Source of the DNA: Clostridium_AI sp964409685
GTDB lineage: Bacteria; Bacillota; Clostridia; Lachnospirales; Lachnospiraceae
Length of the DNA: 64,000 nt
Assembly (NCBI GenBank): GCA_964409685.1
Contig: CAYPEJ010000006.1
Location: 101,912 to 165,911, forward strand
Direction of reading: 5' to 3'
Positions 51,420 to 59,209 of the stretch are shown here, in pieces (the first letter of the stretch is position 1; every line of letters begins with the position of its first letter). Under the pieces are notes generated by a model. It searched no databases and had not been told where the DNA came from. It worked only from the letters and a program-made list of their open reading frames with translations. The position numbers and the translations under genes are program-made.

Positions 51420-53045
51420 CTATTGTTCATCTTGTACACTTAATATTTGTCTTTTTCTTGCAAGTTCATCATTTTCAAGATATTCATCGTAAGTTGTAAT
51501 CTTATCAATAAGACCGCCAGGAGTGATTTCCATAATACGGTTTGCAATTGTTTGGATGAACTGATGATCCTGAGATGTGAATAATGCAACACCTGGGAAT
51601 TTAATTAATCCATTATTTAAAGCAGTGATAGATTCCATATCTAAGTGGTTTGTAGGCTCGTCAAGAATAAGAACGTTGGAGCCCATAATCATCATCTTAG
51701 ATAACATAACACGAACTTTTTCACCACCAGAAAGTACATTAACTTTTTTAACACCGTCTTCACCAGCGAATAACATTCTTCCTAAGAAACCACGAACGTA
51801 AGTTACGTCTTTTTCAGGAGAGAATTCCATTAACCAGTCTACGATGATGTCATCACAGTCAAAGTCTTTTGTATTATCCTTAGGGAAGTAAGCTTGAGAA
51901 GTAGTGATACCCCATTTTACTTCACCTTCGTCTGGTTCCATTTCACCAGCTAAAATTTTGAATAATGTTGTTGTTGCTAAACCATTGTTACCAACAAAAG
52001 CAACTTTATCATCATGTCCGATGATGAAAGAAATATTATCTAATACTTTCACACCGTCGATTGTTTTGGATAAGTTTGTTACTTGTAATACTTCATTACC
52101 GATTTCACGGAAAGGACGGAAGTCAATATATGGGTATTTACGGCTAGAAGGACGGATATCATCAAGTTGAATTTTTTCTAAGGCTTTCTTTCTAGAAGTA
52201 GCTTGTTTGGATTTAGAAGCGTTTGCGCTAAATCTTTGAATAAATTCTTGAAGTTCTTTGATTTTATCTTCTTTCTTCTTGTTTGCTTCTTTCATTTGTT
52301 TGATCATTAACTGGCTAGATTCATACCAGAAATCATAGTTACCAGAGTATAATTGAATCTTAGCGTAGTCAATATCAGCGATATGTGTACAAACTTTATT
52401 TAAGAAGTAACGGTCGTGGGATACAACGATTACTGTGTTTTCAAAGTTGATTAAGAATTCTTCTAACCATCTGATCGCATCAAGGTCTAAGTGGTTAGTA
52501 GGCTCATCTAGTAATAAGATGTCTGGGTTACCGAATAATGCTTGTGCTAATAATACTTTCACTTTTTGTGAACCACTAAGGTCAGACATTTTTGCATAGT
52601 GAAATTCTGTTTCGATTCCTAAACCGTTAAGAAGAGTAGCAGCATCAGATTCTGCTTCCCAACCATTCATAGTTGCAAATTCACCTTCTAATTCACTGGC
52701 ACGAATACCATCTTCTTCTGTAAAGTCTTCTTTCGCATAGATAGCTTCTTTTTCTTTCATGATATCATATAATCTTTGATTACCCATGATAACAGTATCT
52801 AATACGATAAATTCATCATATTTAAAGTGATCTTGCTTTAAGAAAGAAAGACGTTGGCCTGGAGTAATAATAATATCTCCGTTTGTTGGTTCAATTTCAC
52901 CAGACATAATACGAAGGAAAGTAGATTTACCAGCACCATTTGCTCCAATAAGTCCGTAGCAGTTTCCTTCTGTAAACTTAATGTTTACATCTTCAAACAA
53001 AGCTTTTTTTCCTAGTCTAAGTGTGACATTACTTGCTTGTATCAT
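51420..53045 (-). CDS. ABC-F ATPase (YbiT-like) with altered second Walker A
   Basis: This 541-residue soluble protein has two ABC domains joined by a charged linker (about 240-310), the plan of ABC-F translation factors. The first NBD is canonical: GANGAGKST, DLSGSQKVKV and LLDEPTNHLDLDA. The second NBD has a signature LSGGEKVRV and Walker B LILDEPTNHLDME, but its Walker A reads GNNGLATTTL. The G-K of GxGKTT is thus A-T, with Thr358 in place of the lysine. The family normally hydrolyses ATP at both sites while bound to the ribosomal E site. It has its own promoter. Confidence 0.9.
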   Translation of the reverse strand: MIQASNVTLRLGKKALFEDVNIKFTEGNCYGLIGANGAGKSTFLRIMSGEIEPTNGDIIITPGQRLSFLKQDHFKYDEFIVLDTVIMGNQRLYDIMKEKEAIYAKEDFTEEDGIRASELEGEFATMNGWEAESDAATLLNGLGIETEFHYAKMSDLSGSQKVKVLLAQALFGNPDILLLDEPTNHLDLDAIRWLEEFLINFENTVIVVSHDRYFLNKVCTHIADIDYAKIQLYSGNYDFWYESSQLMIKQMKEANKKKEDKIKELQEFIQRFSANASKSKQATSRKKALEKIQLDDIRPSSRKYPYIDFRPFREIGNEVLQVTNLSKTIDGVKVLDNISFIIGHDDKVAFVGNNGLATTTLFKILAGEMEPDEGEVKWGITTSQAYFPKDNTKDFDCDDIIVDWLMEFSPEKDVTYVRGFLGRMLFAGEDGVKKVNVLSGGEKVRVMLSKMMIMGSNVLILDEPTNHLDMESITALNNGLIKFPGVALFTSQDHQFIQTIANRIMEITPGGLIDKITTYDEYLENDELARKRQILSVQDEQ

Positions 53046-53111
53046 AGCGTTACCTCTCTTAATATATTTTTAAATCAATCGATTCTTATTTCAATTTGAA
53101 CATCACTCCCT

Positions 53112-53139
53112 ATTTTACAGGAAAATCAATAATTTGCAA
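53112..53139 (-). promoter_or_regulatory. Promoter for the YbiT-like gene
   Basis: On the minus strand TTGCAA (53139-53134), 16 bp, TAAAAT (53117-53112). Confidence 0.5.
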
Positions 53140-53206
53140 GTCTTTTTTGTTCGACAAAGATTGAAGTCGAGAAATGAGGGATAAAAGGTTTTCTCATGCA
53201 AGGAAC

Positions 53207-53235
53207 TTGTATTGAAACTGTATTCATAGTATAAT
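53207..53235 (+). promoter_or_regulatory. Promoter for the Uup-like gene
   Basis: TTGTAT, 17 bp, TATAAT. Confidence 0.6.
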
Positions 53236-53269
53236 GGGGCTTAGATGTATTTAGAGGAGCATATATAAT

Positions 53270-55069
53270 ATGAATTTATTGACAATAGAGAATGTAAGCA
53301 AACTATATGGAGAGAAACAAGTTTTTCGTCAAATTTCCTTTGGATTAAACGAAGGAGATAAATATGGCGTTATCGGTATAAATGGAACAGGTAAATCTAC
53401 GTTTTTAAAGATTTTATCAGGATTGGAAGAGCCAGATGAAGGAAAAGTTACAAAAGGTAATAAGGTGAGAATTGGCTATCTTTCTCAGACACCTGAGTTT
53501 GATGATAATCTAACTTTATTAGAAAATGTAACTCGCGGTATACAAAGTGAAAATGAACATTGGAATCTGGAAGGTCAAGCTACGGGAATGCTATTAAAAT
53601 TAGGACTTGCAGAGCCAGATGTTATTACAGGAAATTTATCTGGAGGGCAGAAAAAGCGAGCAGCATTAGTACGTACTTTATTAAATCCTTCTGATATTTT
53701 AGTATTAGATGAACCTACAAACCACTTAGACAATGAAATGACAGAGTGGTTAGAAGATTATTTGAATAAATATAAAGGTTCTTTGATTATGGTAACTCAT
53801 GATCGATATTTCTTAGATAAGGTTACCAATAAAATTGTTGAGATAGATAAGTCGAAGCTTTACACTTATGACGGCAACTATACGACGTTTCTACAGTTAA
53901 AAGCAGAACGAGAAGAAATGGAACTTGCTACAGAACGAAAAAAAGAAAGTATCTATCGACAAGATTTAGAGTGGATGATGCGAGGAGCAAGAGCGCGTTC
54001 TACAAAGCAGAAGGCACATATACAAAGATTTGAAGAACTACGTGATAGAGAGAAAATTGTCGAAGAAAAAAGCGTAGAGATTGATGCATTGTCTTCTCGT
54101 TTAGGAAGAAAAACCATTGTGTTAGAACATGTATCAAAAGGTTTTGGAGAAAAACAATTAATTTCTGACTTCACATACACGATGGTAAAAGGGGAACGCC
54201 TAGGAATCGTAGGTCATAATGGATGTGGAAAAAGTACGCTTTTAAAATTGATAACTGGAATTTTAGAGCCAGATAGTGGTATGATTGATATCGGAACAAC
54301 CGTTAAGATAGGATATTTTTCACAAGAAAATGAATATTTAGATGGTGAATTGCGAGTAATTGATTATATTAAAAATATTTCTGAATATATTGAAATTAGC
54401 ACAGGAAGAATTTCAGCTTCTCAGATGCTAGAAAGATTTTTATTTACTTCAGATATGCAGTATTCCTTTATTAATAAATTATCAGGTGGGGAAAAGAGAC
54501 GTTTATATTTACTAAAAGTATTGATGGAAGCACCAAATGTATTAATATTGGACGAGCCGACAAATGATTTAGATATACAGACTTTAACTATTTTAGAGAG
54601 ATATTTAGATACGTTTGATGGAATTGTAATTACAGTATCCCATGACCGCTATTTCTTAGATCGTGTGGTACAAAGAATTCTTGCATTCGAAGGAAATGGT
54701 GTGATTAACCAATATGAAGGTGGTTTTTCTGATTATAAGGCAAGTACCACATATACTTCATCTACCATTGGAAATGCGCCTAAGAAGGAAAAGAGTGTAA
54801 CGAAGGAGAAACCAAAGAACAAAAAATTAAAATTCTCCTATCAAGAACAGAAGGAATTTGATGAGATTGATAGTGTGATTGAAAAATTAGAAGAAACATT
54901 AGCTGATTTAGAAGCAGAAGTAGAAAAGTACGCGAATGACTACGGTAAATTACGTGAATTGATGGACAAGAAGGAACAGGTAGAAGAAAAGTTAGAAGAA
55001 AAAATGGAGAGATGGGTCTATTTAAATAACCTGAATGAACAGATTGAAGCGGAAAAAAATAACCGTTAG
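53270..55069 (+). CDS. ABC-F ATPase (Uup/YfmR-like)
   Basis: This 599-residue ABC-F protein has two intact NBDs: Walker A GINGTGKST and GHNGCGKST, signatures LSGGQKKRA and LSGGEKRRL, Walker B LVLDEPTNHLD and LILDEPTNDLD. The C-terminal extension (about 515-599) is a strongly charged coiled coil, as in Uup, which binds DNA or ribosome. The linker between domains (about 215-275) holds the P-site tRNA-interaction motif helix pair. It is probably a translation factor that rescues stalled ribosomes. It is 18 bp before the GH13-like gene with no terminator between. Confidence 0.93.
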   Translation: MNLLTIENVSKLYGEKQVFRQISFGLNEGDKYGVIGINGTGKSTFLKILSGLEEPDEGKVTKGNKVRIGYLSQTPEFDDNLTLLENVTRGIQSENEHWNLEGQATGMLLKLGLAEPDVITGNLSGGQKKRAALVRTLLNPSDILVLDEPTNHLDNEMTEWLEDYLNKYKGSLIMVTHDRYFLDKVTNKIVEIDKSKLYTYDGNYTTFLQLKAEREEMELATERKKESIYRQDLEWMMRGARARSTKQKAHIQRFEELRDREKIVEEKSVEIDALSSRLGRKTIVLEHVSKGFGEKQLISDFTYTMVKGERLGIVGHNGCGKSTLLKLITGILEPDSGMIDIGTTVKIGYFSQENEYLDGELRVIDYIKNISEYIEISTGRISASQMLERFLFTSDMQYSFINKLSGGEKRRLYLLKVLMEAPNVLILDEPTNDLDIQTLTILERYLDTFDGIVITVSHDRYFLDRVVQRILAFEGNGVINQYEGGFSDYKASTTYTSSTIGNAPKKEKSVTKEKPKNKKLKFSYQEQKEFDEIDSVIEKLEETLADLEAEVEKYANDYGKLRELMDKKEQVEEKLEEKMERWVYLNNLNEQIEAEKNNR

Positions 55070-55087
55070 TAAGGATGGAGGCATATA

Positions 55088-56971
55088 GTGACAAAAAGGT
55101 GTTATAATGTAAGTCATTTTGAAAGAGGTACGGGGTTTCCGTTAGGAGCCTGCGTACTGGAAAGAAATAGAGTTCAATTTTCCATTTCACTGATGGATGA
55201 AACAGATGGTAGATTGCATATAGTTTTGGCAAACAAAGAAGAAATAGTAATCCCAATAGAAGATAAGTATTGTGTTGGAAATATTTTTTCAGTTGTTGTT
55301 GAATTAGAAGATTACACATCTTGCCGCTATTATTACGAAAATAGTGGCAAGATAATGGAAGATGCATATGCAAAACAAGTGTTAGGTAGAGAGAAGTGGG
55401 GACTTCCAATTGCGAAAGAAAAGCTTTCTTATAAAATCATTGATTTTAGTAATAGTACCAATCATAACATTTGGAAAAGTCGAAGTTTTAGTGATACCGT
55501 CATCTATCGACTTCATGTACGTGGATTTACAAAAGATCCGTCTTCAGGAGTTAAGGCAAGAGGAACCTTTCGCGGTTTAATGGAAAAGATACCATATCTC
55601 AAAGAATTAGGTATTAATGCAGTAGAATTAATGCCATGTTATGAGTTTAATGAAATTAATAGCTGCATGTCACCAAGGCATTATGGAATTTCATCATCCA
55701 TTACGAGACCATATTATAACGAAGAGATAAAATGGAAATTAAATTATTGGGGATATGCAGAGGATAATTTTTACTTTGCACCAAAGGCGTCTTATTGTGA
55801 AGATCCAAGTCAGAGTTGTGCGGAATTTAAGGACATGGTGGACGAATTACATAAAAATGATATAGAAGTTTATATGGAATTTTATTTTGGATACAATACC
55901 AATCAAAGTTTAATTGCAGACTGTCTTCATTTTTGGCAGACAGTGTATCAAATTGATGGGTTTAAGGTGAATCAAGATTGGATTCCAGATAAATTATTAG
56001 CAACGGATCCAATTCTAAATCAAGTAAAATTATTTACGCAAAACTGGAACATTGGTGAATATTATCCTGATGGAAGAATGCCAAAAAGAAAGCATTTGGC
56101 AGATGATAATGATACTTTTATGAACTGTGCAAGGCGGTTTCTAAAAGGAGACGAGGAACAAGTCTTAGCATTTTCTAACTGTATGAAAGCCAATCCAGAA
56201 GGAAAATCCGTTGTAAATTATTTAGCCAATACGAACAGTATGACATTAATGGACATGGTTTCTTATGATGTGAAACATAATGATGCCAATGGTGAAAATG
56301 GAATGGACGGAACCAATTACAATTTTAGTTGGAACTGTGGATTTGAAGGAAAAACAAGGAAAAAGGCAGTTCTGGAACTAAGAAAGAAACAGATAAAAAA
56401 TGCATTCATTCTGCTATTCTTTAGCCAAGGTACACCATTATTGCTTGCGGGAGATGAATTTGGTAATAGCCAAGAAGGAAATAACAACCCATATTGTTTA
56501 GACAATAAAATCTCATGGGTGAACTGGAATGAGAAGAATAAGAATGAATGGATGTTTGAGTTTGTTAAAAAGTGCATTCATTTTCGTAAAAAGCATAAAA
56601 TACTTCATATGGAAGAACAATTAAAAGCTATGGATTACATATCTTGTGGATGCCCAGATGTATCATTTCACGGATTACAAACATGGTATCCAGATTATAC
56701 GAACTATAGTAGGATATTAGGGGTTATGTTATGTGGAAAATATGCAAAGCTTGATCGGATCAAATTCGATAAAGACTTTTATATTGCGTATAACTTCCAT
56801 TGGGAAAGTCATGAGTTTTGTCTGCCAAATTCTCTTAAGGGGAAAAATTGGACTGTCATTTTAAATACAGCCAACGAAACAGAACAAGAACTAATAGAAG
56901 GTACAGAGGTAGTAAAAGAAAAGTCATATATAATTCCATCTAGAACAGTAGTTGTATTTATGGAAGAATAA
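55088..56971 (+). CDS. GH13-family alpha-glucosidase/debranching homologue lacking catalytic residues
   Basis: This 627-residue homologue of glycogen debranching enzymes (GlgX/isoamylase type) has an N-terminal beta domain (1-130), the barrel (about 135-520) and a C-terminal beta domain. The fold markers are clear: YRLHVRGFT, GTFRGL, LNYWGYAEDNFY, KHNDANGENGMDG, SWNCG and LLLAGDEFGNSQEGNNNPY. All three catalytic acids appear replaced: the nucleophile Asp by Asn295 (GFKVNQ), the acid/base Glu by Gln318 (TQNWN), and the third Asp, with its preceding His, by Thr382-Asn383 (ANTNS). It is likely a carbohydrate-binding pseudoenzyme. The start is GTG behind GGATGGAGG. Confidence 0.85.
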   Translation: MTKRCYNVSHFERGTGFPLGACVLERNRVQFSISLMDETDGRLHIVLANKEEIVIPIEDKYCVGNIFSVVVELEDYTSCRYYYENSGKIMEDAYAKQVLGREKWGLPIAKEKLSYKIIDFSNSTNHNIWKSRSFSDTVIYRLHVRGFTKDPSSGVKARGTFRGLMEKIPYLKELGINAVELMPCYEFNEINSCMSPRHYGISSSITRPYYNEEIKWKLNYWGYAEDNFYFAPKASYCEDPSQSCAEFKDMVDELHKNDIEVYMEFYFGYNTNQSLIADCLHFWQTVYQIDGFKVNQDWIPDKLLATDPILNQVKLFTQNWNIGEYYPDGRMPKRKHLADDNDTFMNCARRFLKGDEEQVLAFSNCMKANPEGKSVVNYLANTNSMTLMDMVSYDVKHNDANGENGMDGTNYNFSWNCGFEGKTRKKAVLELRKKQIKNAFILLFFSQGTPLLLAGDEFGNSQEGNNNPYCLDNKISWVNWNEKNKNEWMFEFVKKCIHFRKKHKILHMEEQLKAMDYISCGCPDVSFHGLQTWYPDYTNYSRILGVMLCGKYAKLDRIKFDKDFYIAYNFHWESHEFCLPNSLKGKNWTVILNTANETEQELIEGTEVVKEKSYIIPSRTVVVFMEE

Positions 56972-56983
56972 ACTTGAGTTTAA

Positions 56984-57042
56984 TTTTCGCGATAATCGCC
57001 AAGGACAAATTATGTTGTCTTTGGCTGGATGTACCGCGAAAA
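56984..57042 (+). terminator. Long hairpin after the GH13-like gene
   Basis: TTTTCGCG/CGCGAAAA encloses GCCAAGGACAA/TTGTCTTTGGC. It ends without a T run on the plus strand, so it may act as a stabilising 3' end. Confidence 0.5.
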
Positions 57043-57065
57043 AATCCCGGAGTAAGTCCCCGGGA
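57039..57065 (-). terminator. Terminator for the M18 aminopeptidase gene
   Basis: On the minus strand TCCCGG pairs with CCGGGA and is followed by T6. Confidence 0.7.
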
Positions 57066-57120
57066 GAATGTTTGTTTTAGTTCTATCAAATTATCTAACG
57101 CTCTTAATTAAAAAGTGCTC

Positions 57121-58410
57121 TTAAACTTGAAAAAATCCGTCAATTACTTTTTCTAATTCAATTTGATCTTGTGTTCCCATTAGCTCACGAGCAGAGTGCA
57201 TCGCAAGTAATGGTACACCAATATCAACTGTCTTAATTGGTATCCAAGAAGAAATTAAGGAACCTAATGTGCTGCCACTTGTAGCATCAGAACGATTCAC
57301 AAATTTTTGATAAGATACATCATGTGCAAGACAGATTTGTTCTAATATTGCAATAGCTTCTGTATCATAAGAGTATTTTTGAGTACTATCTAACTTGAAT
57401 ACGATACCTTTTCCTAATTCACAGTAGGATGTTGGATCATTTTTTCCGATAAAGTTTGGATGGAGGCAATGTGCAACGTCAACAGATAAAATCATACTAT
57501 TGAAATATGCATTGTATAAGTTTGCACGACCATGTCCAATGCCTGTATAAATTTTTTCTAACAACATACTTGTAAGAGAGGAATCGGCACCTTGTTTTGT
57601 GCGACTTCCGATTTCTTCGTTATCATATAACGCAATTACATGAATATCTTTTTCGTTGTTATCGCGAACGATACCATTTAGACAAGCAACTACACTTGTT
57701 AAGTTGTCTAATCTAGGAGAAGAGAAGAATTCTTGGTTCATACCAATCGTATCTGGTTCTTCGCAACAATAAATTGTTAAATCAAAATCTAGGATATCAT
57801 CTGGCTCTACTTGAAGTTCTCTAGCTAAATAGTCTACAAAATAAGACTTATCATTTAATGTTTGGTTGAACAATCCAATGAGTGGATTGATATCTGTTTG
57901 TTTATTGAGTTCAACACCTTTGTTTACTTCACGATTAATGTGAATCGCAAGATTTGGAATTGTTAATAAAGGTACTTTTGCATCAAATAAAACGGTCTTA
58001 GGCTGCATGATTACATCGCTTTTTAAGCATACTTTACCAGCAACGGAAAGTGGTCGATCTAACCAAGTATTGATAATTGGTCCACCATATGTTTCTGTAT
58101 TAATTTTCAGATAGCTATGTTCTTTCATCTCAGGAAGTGGTTTTACATGAAAACATGGATGATCTGTGTGCGCAGTTGCAATTCTTAAACTAGGAAGATT
58201 GCTAGGTTCCTTTCCAATAGTAAATGCATATAGGGTTGTACCATATGGAATTGTATAATAACGGCCACCCTGTTCTAGACTCCAAGCGGAACCAAAAGGT
58301 AATTCGGTAAAACCGTTCTCATCTAATATTTGTTTTGACTTTGCAACAACGTGGTAAGGAGAAGTTGCTTCTGTGACGAAATCTTTTAAGTTTGAAATTA
58401 CTGCATTCAT
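57121..58410 (-). CDS. M18-family aminopeptidase
   Basis: This 429-residue zinc aminopeptidase removes acidic or other N-terminal residues from peptides in the cytosol. Metal-site motifs are HTDHPCFHVKP (first His), YDNEEIGSRTKQGA (catalytic and bridging acids), SVDVAHCLHPN, and a C-terminal MHSARE. The length is typical for M18 (420-460). The start is ATG behind AAGAAGGTTAGG. It has its own transcription unit, convergent with the GH13-like gene. Confidence 0.94.
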   Translation of the reverse strand: MNAVISNLKDFVTEATSPYHVVAKSKQILDENGFTELPFGSAWSLEQGGRYYTIPYGTTLYAFTIGKEPSNLPSLRIATAHTDHPCFHVKPLPEMKEHSYLKINTETYGGPIINTWLDRPLSVAGKVCLKSDVIMQPKTVLFDAKVPLLTIPNLAIHINREVNKGVELNKQTDINPLIGLFNQTLNDKSYFVDYLARELQVEPDDILDFDLTIYCCEEPDTIGMNQEFFSSPRLDNLTSVVACLNGIVRDNNEKDIHVIALYDNEEIGSRTKQGADSSLTSMLLEKIYTGIGHGRANLYNAYFNSMILSVDVAHCLHPNFIGKNDPTSYCELGKGIVFKLDSTQKYSYDTEAIAILEQICLAHDVSYQKFVNRSDATSGSTLGSLISSWIPIKTVDIGVPLLAMHSARELMGTQDQIELEKVIDGFFQV

Positions 58411-58567
58411 ATCCTAACCTTCTTTCTATTATTCATTGTGTTTTCTATTTATTTTTGTTCTGATTCTCAGATAGTATTTTCTTTTTAAAAACACATATGC
58501 TATAATTCTAAAATAATGATTCGCCTTTGTCAATGAGGCTTGAAAATAAAGAGAAATGGGGAATTGC

Positions 58568-59062
58568 ATGCTTTGTATAAGAATTACAGATGTTAAAATG
58601 TTTATGTCCAAATTACTAGTGCAATCGGTATTTGATAACTTTTTATTATCAGAACTGGATGTGATGACATACAATTCATTTCATATAAACGGAAAGCTCA
58701 ATAAGTCTTGGTTTGATACAGATGAATTAGAAGCAATAGAAGATTATTCGAAATGGGGACAGGTAAAAGCACATGCATATCAAGTTATCAAAGGAAATAA
58801 AGTTCCAACTTCCATGAAAATTGTTCTATTTCTAACCACGGAAAATAAAGAACGTCTGATTCATCGAGTCGGAGGCAACTGGAGAATGGATGATGTATCA
58901 CAATTTTGCTTGAATATGAAATATGAAAATGGGGAAATGTATCTAACTACAGGGGTTGCCTATAATACCTTTACTCTAGATCAATCCTTGCAAGAACAAT
59001 GGGATCTGGATTTGAAAAAATACTTAAAATACTATGAAATAGAATATGAAATCATTTCCTAA
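58568..59062 (+). CDS. DUF5721-like protein of unknown function
   Basis: This 164-residue cytosolic protein has mixed alpha/beta character. The N-terminus MLCIRITDVKMFMSKLL, then FDNFLLSELDVMTYNSFHINGKLN, resembles the DUF5721 family I associate with Lachnospiraceae; that is from memory. No catalytic motif is seen. Two starts are possible: ATG 58556 (poor site) and ATG 58568 (after GGGG). It runs up to the CIRCE element, whose hairpin and T tail can end its transcript. Confidence 0.65.
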   Translation: MLCIRITDVKMFMSKLLVQSVFDNFLLSELDVMTYNSFHINGKLNKSWFDTDELEAIEDYSKWGQVKAHAYQVIKGNKVPTSMKIVLFLTTENKERLIHRVGGNWRMDDVSQFCLNMKYENGEMYLTTGVAYNTFTLDQSLQEQWDLDLKKYLKYYEIEYEIIS

Positions 59063-59071
59063 AATAAATTA

Positions 59072-59098
59072 TTAGCACTCGGTTGAGTTGAGTGCTAA
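59072..59098 (+). promoter_or_regulatory. CIRCE operator (HrcA binding site) before htpG
   Basis: Perfect TTAGCACTC-N9-GAGTGCTAA. The -35 of the htpG promoter begins 8 bp downstream. A T6 run follows, so the inverted repeat can also terminate the DUF5721 transcript. Confidence 0.93.
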
Positions 59099-59105
59099 TT
59101 TTTTC

Positions 59106-59134
59106 TTGACTTTTTAATTCGGTAGTATTAATAT
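59106..59134 (+). promoter_or_regulatory. Promoter for htpG
   Basis: TTGACT, 17 bp, TAATAT, just downstream of CIRCE. Confidence 0.6.
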
Positions 59135-59209
59135 TAATAACATAAACGAACATAACACGTGATTGAATGCGTGTCATTATACAATTTTGAATTCAAGGAG
59201 TGATATTTT

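Noticed and set aside
54780..55409. A 209-codon open frame on the minus strand
   Set aside because: It lies antisense across the end of the Uup-like gene and the start of the GH13-like gene, both well supported; its product has no coherent family pattern.
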